Assembly: GCF_018310535.1 (NCBI RefSeq)
Contig: NZ_CP074102.1
Location: 8,060,001 to 8,124,000 of the forward strand
Source of the DNA: Streptomyces mirabilis
GTDB lineage: Bacteria; Actinomycetota; Actinomycetes; Streptomycetales; Streptomycetaceae
DNA length: 64,000 nucleotides
Direction of reading: 5' to 3'
Under the pieces are notes generated by a model that made no database searches, was not told the origin of the DNA, and worked only from the letters and a program-made list of their open reading frames with translations. Shown piece by piece: positions 53,896-62,685 of the stretch. The position numbers and the translations under genes are program-made. The first letter of the stretch is position 1, and the number at the start of each line of letters is the position of its first letter.

Positions 53896-54843
53896 ATGGT
53901 GATCATGGCTGCTTCGTCGTATCCGTCGTCCCCGACCTTCCAGCCGGTCCTGGAGCGCATCGCCACCGAGATCGGGCAGACACCCGGCCGCGGGCGGCCC
54001 GCCGACTACATTCCGGCGCTGGCCGCCTGCGACCCCCGGCGCTTCGGCATGGCCGTGGCCGAGCTCGACGGCACGGTGTACGGGGTGGGTGACTGGCGGC
54101 AGCCGTTCTCCACCCAGTCCATCACCAAGGTCTTCACCCTCGCCCTCGACCTGGCCCGTGAGGGCGACGAACTGTGGGAACACGTCGGCCGCGAGCCCTC
54201 CGGCAACCCCTTCAACTCGCTGGTGCAGCTGGAGTACGAGAACGGCATCCCGCGCAATCCGTTCATCAACGCGGGCGCCCTGGTCGTCACCGACCGGCTC
54301 CAGACCCGTACCGGCGACGCGGCCGGCACCCTGCTGGCCTTCCTCCGTGCGGAGAGCGGCAACGCCGAGCTCACCTTCGACAAGGAGGTGGCCGCCTCCG
54401 AGGCCACCCACGGCGACCGCAACGCGGCCCTCGCCCACTTCATGGCCTCGTACGGCAACATCGACAACCCGGTGCCGGCCCTGCTCGACCAGTACTTCCG
54501 CCAGTGCTCGATCGAGGCGTCCTGCGCCGACCTCGCCCTCGCCACGAGCTTTCTGGCCCGGCACGGCATCCGCGCCGACGGCTCCCGACTGCTCACCCAG
54601 AGCCAGGCCAAGCAGGTCAACGCGGTCATGCTGACGTGCGGCACGTACGACGCGGCGGGCGACTTCGCCTACCGCGTCGGCCTCCCCGGCAAGAGCGGCG
54701 TCGGCGGCGGCATCATCGCGGTGGTCCCCGGCCGCTGCACCCTGTGCGTGTGGAGCCCAGGTCTGGACGAGCGGGGCAACTCGGTGGCGGGCGTGGCGGC
54801 CCTGGACCGCTTCACGACACTGACGGGCGTGTCGGTCTTCTGA
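53896..54843 (+). CDS. glsA: Glutaminase (serine-dependent beta-lactamase fold)
   Basis: This 315-aa enzyme hydrolyses L-glutamine to glutamate and ammonia. The catalytic SxxK is in PFSTQSITKVF and the conserved NPFINAGALV and GLPGKSGVGGGI motifs are present. ATG codons at 53896 and 53905 are both possible (MVIMAASSYPSS). No clear Shine-Dalgarno sequence is seen. It adds glutamine deamidation to the asparagine/aspartate operon, making a block for amide nitrogen release. Confidence 0.93.
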   Translation: MVIMAASSYPSSPTFQPVLERIATEIGQTPGRGRPADYIPALAACDPRRFGMAVAELDGTVYGVGDWRQPFSTQSITKVFTLALDLAREGDELWEHVGREPSGNPFNSLVQLEYENGIPRNPFINAGALVVTDRLQTRTGDAAGTLLAFLRAESGNAELTFDKEVAASEATHGDRNAALAHFMASYGNIDNPVPALLDQYFRQCSIEASCADLALATSFLARHGIRADGSRLLTQSQAKQVNAVMLTCGTYDAAGDFAYRVGLPGKSGVGGGIIAVVPGRCTLCVWSPGLDERGNSVAGVAALDRFTTLTGVSVF

Positions 54844-54891
54844 GTCAGTACCGGCGGGGCTTGCCCACTCCGGCCCAGCAGGGCGCCGGTC

Positions 54892-54962
54892 AAGGGGCGC
54901 GGGGCTGTGACAATCTGCGGCTCCGCCGCGTGGGCGCGACCAGCCACATCCGAACCCGCACC
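54892..54962. repeat. Dispersed intergenic repeat, copy 2 (inverted)
   Basis: Read on the minus strand it starts GGTGCGGGTTCGG, continues GTGGCTGGTCGCGCCC, and ends GCCCCGCGCCCCTT. It includes a middle segment (CGCGGCGGAGCCGCAG) that is lacking in copy 1. It is inverted relative to the copy at 52295. Confidence 0.65.
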
Positions 54963-55039
54963 CGACAAGCCACCCGGAGGTAACGCCGCATCCCCCGCCC
55001 GGAGGGCGCCCCGTCGCCTTCCGGCCACCCGCCCTTGAC

Positions 55040-55054
55040 ACACTTGCCAAGTGT
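55040..55054. promoter_or_regulatory. Perfect 15-bp palindrome over the mptB-like start codon
   Basis: ACACTTG-C-CAAGTGT overlaps the GTG at 55051 and begins at the end of a TTGACA (55035-55040). It would be ideally placed to block translation or transcription initiation, but no protein partner is identified. Confidence 0.45.
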
Positions 55055-56463
55055 TGGCCAAGGCTCCCCTCGATCTCCACCGCTGTCAGGCCCTGGGCCT
55101 GACCGGTACCGCCTTCCTCGCGCTCGGCGGTGAGACGGCCGGCGCCCTGCCCACGCGGGACTTCCTCGACCCCGGCTCCGCGCGTGCCGTACTCGGCGTG
55201 GTCGGGGTCTACTTCGGCGTCGTCCTGCTGATCGCCGCATGGGTGCTGCTCGGCAAGGTCGTACGCGGTCCGCAGCCGCCGACGCCGCGCGCACTGCTGC
55301 TGGTGCTCGCCGCGTGGGCGGCGCCGCTGCTGCTCGCGCCGCCGCTGTTCAGCAGGGACGTGTACAGCTATCTCGCGCAGGGCGCCATGGTCGACGCGCA
55401 CATCGACGTGTACGCCAACGGGCCCGCGCAGCTCGGCGGGCCGCTCGCCGACGAGGTGGCACCGGTGTGGCAGCAGACCGCGACACCGTACGGCCCGGTC
55501 TTCCTCGCCGTCGCCTCCGCGCTGTCCGGCCTCACCCGCGGCGAGATACCGGCCGGGCTCCTCGGCATGCGGCTGGTCGCGCTGCTCGGCGTCGGCCTGA
55601 TGGCGGCGGCGCTGCCCCGCCTCGCCCGGCACAGCGGTGCCGACCCGGCCGCCGCGCTGTGGCTCGGCGCGCTCAACCCGCTCGTGCTGCTGCACCTGGT
55701 GGCCGGTGCGCACAACGACGCCATCATGCTGGGACTGCTCGGCGTCGGCCTGGTCGCCGCGCGCGGCCGATGGCACCTCCTGGGCGTCGTCCTCATCACC
55801 CTCGCCGCACTGGTCAAGGCGCCGGCCGTGCTCGGCCTGCTGGCGGTGGTGGCGCTGCGCGGGCGCCGCGGAGTACTGCGCACGGTCCTGACCACGACCG
55901 GGGTCGCGCTCGCCACCACGGCCGTGGTGACCGCCGTGGCGGGCACGGGGTACGGCTGGATCGCGGCCCTGAAGACCCCCGTCTCCCCGCACAACTGGTC
56001 GCCCACCAGCGTGCTCGGCCGCGCCACCGGCGCCCTGCTGAAGGATCTCGGCAGCGGCCTCGCCCCGCTGGCGATGCCCGCCTGGCACGCGACCGGGCTG
56101 GTGGTGACCGTCCTGGTCGTCCTGTTCATATGGCTGCGCCTGCGGCCGGGCCCCATCTACGCGCTGGGCCTGAGCCTGGGCGCGGTCGCCGTGTTCGGCC
56201 CCGCGATCCGGCCCTGGTACGCGCTGTGGGGCCTGTTCCTCATCGCCGCCGCGGCGCCCAACGGCTCGGTGCGCCACCGGGTCGCGGCGGCCAGTGCGGT
56301 ACTCGCGCTCGCCGTACTGCCGAGCGGCGGCCCGCCGGACGTCGATCAGGTGGTGCTGGCCGTCTCCGGCGGTGCGCTCGCCCTCGTCGTGCTCTGGCAG
56401 GCCCATCAGGCCGCCCGGGCCGAGGAGCCGGCGCGGCCGCCGGTGCTGGGGCGGACGGCATGA
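55051..56463 (+). CDS. Polyprenol-phosphomannose-dependent alpha-1,6-mannosyltransferase-like protein (MptB-like)
   Basis: This 470-aa membrane glycosyltransferase has about 12 helices and the characteristic loop APPLFSRDVYSYLAQGAMVD plus TATPYGPVFLAVASAL and VAGAHNDAIMLGL. MptB enzymes extend mannans from polyprenyl-phosphate mannose in actinobacteria. The GTG at 55051 is inferred from the position of the first helix; no Shine-Dalgarno site is visible. It overlaps the next gene (a GT87-type protein) by 4 nt, so both probably work in one glycan pathway. Confidence 0.85.
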   Translation: MLAKAPLDLHRCQALGLTGTAFLALGGETAGALPTRDFLDPGSARAVLGVVGVYFGVVLLIAAWVLLGKVVRGPQPPTPRALLLVLAAWAAPLLLAPPLFSRDVYSYLAQGAMVDAHIDVYANGPAQLGGPLADEVAPVWQQTATPYGPVFLAVASALSGLTRGEIPAGLLGMRLVALLGVGLMAAALPRLARHSGADPAAALWLGALNPLVLLHLVAGAHNDAIMLGLLGVGLVAARGRWHLLGVVLITLAALVKAPAVLGLLAVVALRGRRGVLRTVLTTTGVALATTAVVTAVAGTGYGWIAALKTPVSPHNWSPTSVLGRATGALLKDLGSGLAPLAMPAWHATGLVVTVLVVLFIWLRLRPGPIYALGLSLGAVAVFGPAIRPWYALWGLFLIAAAAPNGSVRHRVAAASAVLALAVLPSGGPPDVDQVVLAVSGGALALVVLWQAHQAARAEEPARPPVLGRTA

Positions 56464-57845
56464 GACATCTGGACACCGACGGCCGACGGCTGCTCGGCCT
56501 GCTCTCACTCGTCGTCGCGGTGGGCGTGTTCACCGCGACCGTGCCGCTGCTGCGCGACTGGTTCGATCTGCGCGTCTACTACGGCACCGTCGACGCCTGG
56601 GTCCACCACGGCGGGCGGATCTACGACTACTGGGTGCCGGGAACCACGTACGGATTCACCTATCCGCCGTTCGCGGCCCTGACCATGTTGCCGATGGCGC
56701 TGGTCGGGTTGCGTACGGCGATCGCCGTCTCCGTGGTGCTCAATCTCGCGGCGCTGGCGGTCGTGGTGTGGATCCTGGTCGAGCCCGCGCTGCGCCGCTA
56801 CGGCTGGTACGGCTGCGCCCTCGCGGCCTGTCTGCTGGCCCTGCTCGAACCGGTCCGCGACACCTTCAGCTTCGGGCAGGTCAACCTCCTGCTGCTGGCC
56901 CTCGTCCTGAGCGACGCCTGGCTGCTGTCCACCGGCCGGGGCCGCCGGGCGGGCGTCGGCATCGGGCTGGCCGCCGCGATCAAGCTCACCCCCGCGCTCT
57001 TCATCGGCCTGCTGCTGCTCGGCCGCCGCTGGCGCGCCGCCGGGGTCGCGACGGCGGTCGCCGCGGCGGCCACCGGTCTTGCCGCCTGGGCGGCGCCGGA
57101 CGCCTCGCGCTTCTACTGGTCCGAGGCGCTGTGGGACACCAACCGCATCGGACGTCTCGCCTATGTCTCCAACCAGTCGTTGCAGGGCGTTCTGGCCCGC
57201 CTCGCCGCACCGGGCGAACCGAACCGGGCCGTGTGGGCGGCGGCCGCCCTGCTGATCCTGTGCGTGTGGGCGTGGCGCACCTCGTGGGCGCTGGCCGACG
57301 AGGACTGGACGGCCGCGTTCGCCCTCACCGGTCTCGCCGCCTGCCTCCTCAGCCCGATCACCTGGGTGCACCACCTCGTCTGGCTGCTGCCGTCCTTCGC
57401 CGTACTGCTGCACCGGCACCGTGCTCGGGCCGCGTCGGCCCTGTACGCGGTGCTGTGCAGCAGCGTGGTGTGGCTCTGGTTCGACGACTCCTCCGGCCTC
57501 GACGGATTCCTCGGCAGCAACACGTACACGTGGATCACGCTGGGGCTGCTGCTGTGGCTGCCGGCCGGTCAGTCGCGGGTGGCCCGCACGCCCTTGAGAC
57601 GCAGGGCGAGGGCCACGCCGCCCGCGCCCAGACCCGCGGCGCCCAGGATCCCCGCCGTCTCCGGCCAGCCGCCGTCGGGGCCGTCCGCGGACCCGGACCT
57701 CGCCTGTACGGGCGAGGCGCCCGCCGCCGGGACGGACCGGGTGTCGGGGAGCGATCCGACGGGTTCGACGTGTCCGGCGGCCGCGAAGCCCCAGTCGAGC
57801 AGCGAGCGGGCCTCCTCGTACACCGTGGTGCCGCCGCCCGCCTGA
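56460..57845 (+). CDS. GT87-family membrane glycosyltransferase with antisense-overlapping tail
   Basis: This protein of 461 aa has about ten membrane helices in residues 1-375 (LRDWFDLRVYYGTVDAWVHHGG, YGFTYPPFAALTML, IKLTPALFIGLLLLGRRWR, SPITWVHHLVWLLP). This is the GT87/DUF2029 pattern, with polyprenyl-phosphomannose-type donors. The last roughly 90 residues (RVARTPLRRRARATPPAPRP ...) are low-complexity. They come from sequence that overlaps, on the opposite strand, the 3' end of the D-Ala-D-Ala carboxypeptidase gene by 277 bp. The natural stop was probably lost or lies further downstream than usual. Confidence 0.8.
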   Translation: MRHLDTDGRRLLGLLSLVVAVGVFTATVPLLRDWFDLRVYYGTVDAWVHHGGRIYDYWVPGTTYGFTYPPFAALTMLPMALVGLRTAIAVSVVLNLAALAVVVWILVEPALRRYGWYGCALAACLLALLEPVRDTFSFGQVNLLLLALVLSDAWLLSTGRGRRAGVGIGLAAAIKLTPALFIGLLLLGRRWRAAGVATAVAAAATGLAAWAAPDASRFYWSEALWDTNRIGRLAYVSNQSLQGVLARLAAPGEPNRAVWAAAALLILCVWAWRTSWALADEDWTAAFALTGLAACLLSPITWVHHLVWLLPSFAVLLHRHRARAASALYAVLCSSVVWLWFDDSSGLDGFLGSNTYTWITLGLLLWLPAGQSRVARTPLRRRARATPPAPRPAAPRIPAVSGQPPSGPSADPDLACTGEAPAAGTDRVSGSDPTGSTCPAAAKPQSSSERASSYTVVPPPA

Positions 57846-58738
57846 GGGTTCATCACCGTGACGACGAGGGTGCGTCCGCCCCGGTGCGCGGCGGCGACGA
57901 GCGTGTTGCCCGCGTTGGTGGTGTAGCCGTTCTTGACGCCGATCAGGCCCGGATAGGGCGCCACCCCGTCGGCGCCGGTCAGCAGCCGGTTGGTGTTCTG
58001 GATCTCGTACGGGTAGCCGTCGCCGGGGAAGGTGGCCTCGGCGGTGGAGCAGTAGCGCGCGAACTCCGGGTTGCGCAGGCCGGCCCGCCCGAAGACCGCG
58101 AGGTCGTACGCCGACGAGACCTGGCCGGGGGTGTCGTAACCGTCGGGTGACTCGACATGGGTGTCGAGGGCGCCCAGTGAGCGGGCCTTGGCCTGCATTC
58201 GGGCCGCCGTCCGGTGCCAGCCGCCGTTCATCGCGGCCAGTACGTGCACGGCGTCGTTGCCGGAGTTGAGGAAGACACCGCGCCACAGGTCGGACACGCG
58301 GTAGGTGTGGCCCGCGGCCACGCCCACCAGGCTGCTGCCGTCGCCGATGCCCTCCAGTTCCTCCTCCCTGACGGTGTGCTGGGTGCCGGCGGGCAGCGAC
58401 GGGAGCACGGTGAGCGCGAAGAGGGTCTTGAGGGTGCTGGCGGGCGGCAGCTTGAGGTGCGCGTCGTGCGCGGCGAGCACCTCGCCGCTGCCTGAGTCGG
58501 CCACCACCCACGACAGCGCCGAGATGTCCGGCAGCGCGGGAGCGTCGGACCGTGTGCGTACCTGCGTCCCGGCCCGCTGGAGGTAGGGCGTCTGGGAGGC
58601 CATGGGTCTCGGCAGGCCCGTACCGAGGCGGGCGAAGGCCGGACTCGGCGCGAGGGCCAGTGCTCCGGCCACACAGAGGGCGGAGCAGGAGAAGGCGGTC
58701 AGCGAGACGACCATGCGGGATGGGAATCCGATTGTCAT
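57569..58738 (-). CDS. D-alanyl-D-alanine carboxypeptidase (peptidase S11)
   Basis: This 389-aa penicillin-binding protein has an N-terminal hydrophobic signal/anchor (about 9-31). SxxK is at Ser101-Lys104 (PPASTLKTLF), SGN at 159-161 (FLNSGNDAVH) and KxG in GVKNGYTTNAG. A C-terminal transmembrane helix (ETAGILGAAGLGAGGVALAL) anchors it, followed by a basic end. It trims peptidoglycan pentapeptides outside the membrane. It is convergent with and overlaps the GT87-type gene. The coding region is complete and its C-terminal anchor is normal. Confidence 0.92.
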   Translation of the reverse strand: MTIGFPSRMVVSLTAFSCSALCVAGALALAPSPAFARLGTGLPRPMASQTPYLQRAGTQVRTRSDAPALPDISALSWVVADSGSGEVLAAHDAHLKLPPASTLKTLFALTVLPSLPAGTQHTVREEELEGIGDGSSLVGVAAGHTYRVSDLWRGVFLNSGNDAVHVLAAMNGGWHRTAARMQAKARSLGALDTHVESPDGYDTPGQVSSAYDLAVFGRAGLRNPEFARYCSTAEATFPGDGYPYEIQNTNRLLTGADGVAPYPGLIGVKNGYTTNAGNTLVAAAHRGGRTLVVTVMNPQAGGGTTVYEEARSLLDWGFAAAGHVEPVGSLPDTRSVPAAGASPVQARSGSADGPDGGWPETAGILGAAGLGAGGVALALRLKGVRATRD

Positions 58739-58862
58739 ACCGCAAACGTAGGAACGGAGTCGCCGTGCGCCATGGTGCCAGGCCCGAGCGAGGGGATGCA
58801 GTACCCGGATGCCACACGCGGGAGAGGTCCGGGAGGTCCCGCGCGGTGGATTCGGGGTGGGA

Positions 58863-60005
58863 TCAGGCGGTGGGCAGGGTCGGCTGGACCTGACGCAGGA
58901 AGGTCGCGTTGTCCGGCGTGGCGCGCAGCCGCTCCAGGAGGGTTTCCAGCGCGGCCTGGGCGTCCCGGGTCTGCAGGGCGCGTCGCAGGCCGCGTACGGC
59001 CGTCAACTCGGCCCCGGGCAGGAGCAGTTCCTCGCGGCGGGTGCCGGACGGGGTGATGTCCACGGCCGGGAACACACGCCGTGAGGCGAGGGTCCGGTCG
59101 AGGCGGAGCTCCATGTTGCCGGTGCTCTTGAGCTCCTCGAAGAAGTAGTCGTCGGCGCGGGAGCCGGTCTCCACCAGGGCGGTGGCGAGGATGGTGAGCG
59201 AGCCGCCCTCCTCGGCGAGGCGCGCGGCGCCGAAGAACCGCTTGGGGCCGTGCACCGCGGCGGCGTCGACGCCGCCGCTGAGGGTGCGGCCACCGGAGGC
59301 GGCCGCGTTGTTGTGCGCGCGGCACAGCCGGGTGAGCGAGTCCATCAGGATGACGACGTCCTCGCCCTGTTCGACGAGCCGCTTGGCGCGCTCGACGACG
59401 AGCTCGGCGAGGGCGATGTGCTGCTTCGGCGTCTTGTCGAAGGTGGAGGCGTAGACCTCGCCGCGGACGGAGCGCCGCATGTCGGTGACCTCTTCGGGCC
59501 GCTCGTCGAGGAGCAGCACGAGCAGGTGGCATTCGGGGTGGTTGCCCGCGACGGCGGCGGCGAGCTGCTGGAGCAGTACCGTCTTGCCGGTCTTGGGCGG
59601 GGCGACGATCAGACCGCGCTGGCCCTTTCCGACGGGGGAGACCAGGTCGACGACGCGTCCGGCCATGCCGCTCGCCGGGTGCTCCAGGCGGAGCCGGTCG
59701 CGCGGGTGCAGCGGGGTGAGGTCGCGGAAGTGAGGGCGGCGGCGCAGCTCTTCGGGGGTACGGCCGTTGATCCGTTCGACCTCGGCGAGTGCGCGGGGTC
59801 CGCCGCGTACGCCTTCGACGGTGTCGCCCTTGCGCAGGCCGTGACGGCGGATCAGTGCGGCGGAGACCTGGACGTCGGTCGGCGTGGGCAGGCAGCTCTC
59901 GGCGGCGCGCAGGTACCCCTGCCCGTTGTGCGCGATGTCGAGGACACCGGTGGCGTGGGCCGGGAGCTGCTTCTGTACGGGAGGGTGTTCGAGTGTGGTG
60001 GTCAT
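58863..60005 (-). CDS. Short Rho-type transcription termination factor paralogue
   Basis: This 380-aa protein has the Rho RNA-binding (cold-shock-like) domain (GVLDIAHNGQGYLRAAESCL, residues 19-39) and the hexameric ATPase domain. Walker A is APPKTGKT (135-142), with DERPEE (167-172), MDSLTRLCRAHN, a Q-loop SGGRTLSGGVDAAAV and STGNMEL. It lacks the N-terminal helical bundle and the long Arg/Asp-rich insert found in the housekeeping Rho of actinobacteria. Motif residues contacting bicyclomycin in E. coli Rho are largely conserved, but the Ala of PPKAGKT is Thr. The ATG at 60005 has AAAGGA about 11 nt upstream. It is probably a specialised second Rho. Confidence 0.88.
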   Translation of the reverse strand: MTTTLEHPPVQKQLPAHATGVLDIAHNGQGYLRAAESCLPTPTDVQVSAALIRRHGLRKGDTVEGVRGGPRALAEVERINGRTPEELRRRPHFRDLTPLHPRDRLRLEHPASGMAGRVVDLVSPVGKGQRGLIVAPPKTGKTVLLQQLAAAVAGNHPECHLLVLLLDERPEEVTDMRRSVRGEVYASTFDKTPKQHIALAELVVERAKRLVEQGEDVVILMDSLTRLCRAHNNAAASGGRTLSGGVDAAAVHGPKRFFGAARLAEEGGSLTILATALVETGSRADDYFFEELKSTGNMELRLDRTLASRRVFPAVDITPSGTRREELLLPGAELTAVRGLRRALQTRDAQAALETLLERLRATPDNATFLRQVQPTLPTA

Positions 60006-60291
60006 GAGAGGGGGTCCTTTCGAGGACGGATTCATGAGGTCATGAAGAAGGGAGGGGATGTGCCGGGGGGAGGCGGCGTGCTCACGCCTCGGTGCGGCGG
60101 GGAAGATCACCTGAAGGAGCTACGGATGACCGTGCTCGGAAGGTGATGTGAAGAAGCTGGTCGCCCGGTCCGGAAGACGACGGGCGTGTCAGCGAAAGAA
60201 GGAGACTCGGCACCGGCGCCCGAGACGGGGCGTACACAAGTGCTGACCGCAGAATACCACGGCTTGTGGCGAAGTGGCTGTGATCCGTCTC

Positions 60292-61122
60292 TCAGCGGCT
60301 CGCGAGGAGGCCGTACAGCAGCGGAATGCGCGGCTCGTCCTCCGGCAGGCGCCACCAGCCGGACGGCGTACGGACCATCTGTGGCCAGCGCGGCCAGGGA
60401 AGCTCTTCGCTCTCCCGGAGCCGGCGGATACCCAGTCCCGCTCCCGTCAACGCGTTGACGACCTCGTCCATTCCGTGCATCCACTCGTAACTGTCGGTCG
60501 CGCCCTCGACGGCCGGTCCGTCGGTGTACGTGTAGGTCGCGTTCCTGTGCACGGCGTCCCGGCCGCCCAGGTAGTCGTGGCGCAGCAGCAGTTCGGTGCC
60601 CTCGCCCTCGGCGGGCTTGGGGCCCAGCGCGTTGAGCAGCGGATGGAACTCGGCGATGTACAACCGCCCTCCCGGGCGCAGCAGTCGAGCGACGACAGCG
60701 GCCCAGCGGCCCAGGTCGGGCAGATAGCACAGGGCGCCCTTGCCGGTGTAGATCACGTCGAACCGCCGCCCGTCCAGGGCTTCTACGGCGTCGTACACAT
60801 TGGCTCGTACGTACGTCACGTCGGCGCCCGCCCGTGCCGCGATGTCGGCCGCGGCCGCCACGGACGCCTCGGAGATGTCCAGGCCGACGGTCCGCGCACC
60901 GCGCTCGGCGAAGGCGATCGTCTCGGTGCCGAGGTGGCACTGGAGATGGAGCACGTCGAGGCCGGCCAGGTCCCCGAGGTCCTCCCACTCGAAGGCGGCG
61001 AACCAGCGCGCCGGGTCGAGCTTCTCGCCCAGCCCGTAGAACCGGCTGGCGAGATGGACGGGGGTCCGCGCGTCCCAGTTGGCCTGGTTGGCCCGCATCA
61101 TCCGCTCGTGCTCGTCGGTCAT
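60292..61122 (-). CDS. SAM-dependent methyltransferase
   Basis: This 276-aa class I methyltransferase begins MTDEHERMMRANQANWDART. The SAM motif I-like region is DVLHLQCHLGTETIAFAERG, which has CHLG instead of GxGxG, and LDISEASVAAA supplies the acidic residue. FDVIYTGKGALCYLPDL and LLRPGGRLYIAEFHPLLNAL match the family. The substrate is unknown. It is divergent from the P450 gene with a 160-bp spacer and may belong to the same cluster. Confidence 0.85.
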   Translation of the reverse strand: MTDEHERMMRANQANWDARTPVHLASRFYGLGEKLDPARWFAAFEWEDLGDLAGLDVLHLQCHLGTETIAFAERGARTVGLDISEASVAAAADIAARAGADVTYVRANVYDAVEALDGRRFDVIYTGKGALCYLPDLGRWAAVVARLLRPGGRLYIAEFHPLLNALGPKPAEGEGTELLLRHDYLGGRDAVHRNATYTYTDGPAVEGATDSYEWMHGMDEVVNALTGAGLGIRRLRESEELPWPRWPQMVRTPSGWWRLPEDEPRIPLLYGLLASR

Positions 61123-61282
61123 GGAACCATCCAACCGTGGACGGAGGTGGATCCGGGGCAAGAACCGCGGATCGGCGCGTACGCCATCGCTGTCGGTCAC
61201 GCGGTCGAGCGGGCAGAATCCTTCGTCGTAACGGCTCGCGGCGCCTGCGCCCGACTCCCCACCCCCGCAAGGAGAACCTCCG

Positions 61283-62542
61283 GTGGAAACCTCTCCCGGC
61301 ACGCCGCACCGCATGGACCCGGCCGGCGGCTGCCCGCATGCCGACAACGCGCGGCTGCTCGAGCGCGGCGCCGTCACGGCGGTGGTGCTGCCCGGCGAGG
61401 TGGAGGGGATGGCGGTGCTCGGGCACGAGGCGTTGAAGGAGTTCCTCGCGCATCCCGAAGTAGCCAAGGGCGCCGAGCACTTCACCGAGCTGCGGGAGGG
61501 GCGGATAGCGCCGGGGTGGCCGCTCGCGACCTTCGCGACCGTACGCGGGATGACGACGGCGGACGGTGAGGACCACCGGCGGCTGCGGTCGTTGGTGAGC
61601 AAGGCGTTCACCGCGCGCCGGGTCGAGGAACTGCGGCCCCGGATCGAGGAGTTGACGGCGGGACTGCTCGACGACCTCCGGGCCGCGGCCGAGCGGGACG
61701 GCGGAGTCGCCGATCTGCGGCGGCACTTCGCGATGCCGCTGCCCATGGGGGTCATCGGGGAACTGCTCGGAGTGGACGCGGAGCACCGCGACCGGCTGCA
61801 CCACCTGTCGAACCAGGTGGTCGCCACCGACATCGGCCCCGAGAAGGCCTTGGCGGCCAACCGTGAACTCGTCGCCGTGCTCGCCGCCGTGGCCGTCGCG
61901 CGGGGCGAGCGGCCGGGCGACGACCTCACCAGCGCGCTGATCGCCGCCCGGGACGAGGAGGGTGACCGGCTCAGCCAGGAGGAGCTCATCGGCACCCTGG
62001 TACTGATGATCATCGCGGGGCACGAGACCACGCTCAACCTCCTCACCAACGCCGTACGGGCGCTCTGCGGCCATCGGGACCAGCTGGAGCTGGTCATGAA
62101 GGGCGAGGGCGGGGTGGGCTGGGCGGACGTGGTCGAGGAGACCCTGCGCTGGGACGCGCCCGTCAGCTACTTCCCCTTCCGCTATCCGGTGCGGGACCTG
62201 ACCGTCGACGGCACGGTGATCCCCAAGGGGACGCCCGTGCTGGCCGGTTACTCGGCGGCGGGGCGCGACCCGGCCGTGCACGGTCCGGACGCCGACCGCT
62301 TCGACGTCACCCGGCCCGGCAGGCCCGGCGCCGCCCGGCACCTCTCCCTCGGCCACGGCGCCCACTACTGCCTCGGTGCCCCGCTGGCGCGCATGGAGGC
62401 GACCATCGCCCTGGAGCGGCTGTTCACCCGCTTCCCCGACCTCGACCTCGCCGTGACGGAGGCGGAACTCTCCCGGCACTCCAGTTTCGTCGGCAACAGC
62501 GTGCGGGCACTTCCGGTACGGCTCGGTACCTCCCACGGCTGA
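61283..62542 (+). CDS. Cytochrome P450
   Basis: This 419-aa bacterial P450 has the I-helix oxygen motif MIIAGHETT, the ExxR in VVEETLRWDAP and the heme-thiolate Cys363 in LSLGHGAHYCLGAPLAR. The canonical Phe of the FGxGxHxCxG motif is Leu here, as in some Streptomyces P450s. The N terminus (DPAGGCPHADNARL) is typical of the CYP105/107 group. GTG at 61283 is the start. Ferredoxin and reductase are not encoded nearby. It is followed by SDR, VOC and MFS genes. Confidence 0.92.
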   Translation: METSPGTPHRMDPAGGCPHADNARLLERGAVTAVVLPGEVEGMAVLGHEALKEFLAHPEVAKGAEHFTELREGRIAPGWPLATFATVRGMTTADGEDHRRLRSLVSKAFTARRVEELRPRIEELTAGLLDDLRAAAERDGGVADLRRHFAMPLPMGVIGELLGVDAEHRDRLHHLSNQVVATDIGPEKALAANRELVAVLAAVAVARGERPGDDLTSALIAARDEEGDRLSQEELIGTLVLMIIAGHETTLNLLTNAVRALCGHRDQLELVMKGEGGVGWADVVEETLRWDAPVSYFPFRYPVRDLTVDGTVIPKGTPVLAGYSAAGRDPAVHGPDADRFDVTRPGRPGAARHLSLGHGAHYCLGAPLARMEATIALERLFTRFPDLDLAVTEAELSRHSSFVGNSVRALPVRLGTSHG

Positions 62543-62685
62543 CCGCGCGCATACCGCCGTACGACAGCGCGCCGCATACCAGCCATACGACACCGCGATG
62601 CCCCTGCGCCGACCCTTTTCTTGTTCTGGGCAATGGCCGTCCCTACGCTGCCAGCACCGCACACGGGCGGTACTGGACAAGGGAC

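Noticed and set aside
55035..55040. TTGACA as the -35 of the MptB-like gene
   Set aside because: No acceptable -10 lies 16-18 bp downstream, and it would put the transcription start inside the coding region.
60186..60458. Small plus-strand frame between rho and the methyltransferase
   Set aside because: It overlaps the 3' end of the methyltransferase and has no domain or ribosome-binding site.
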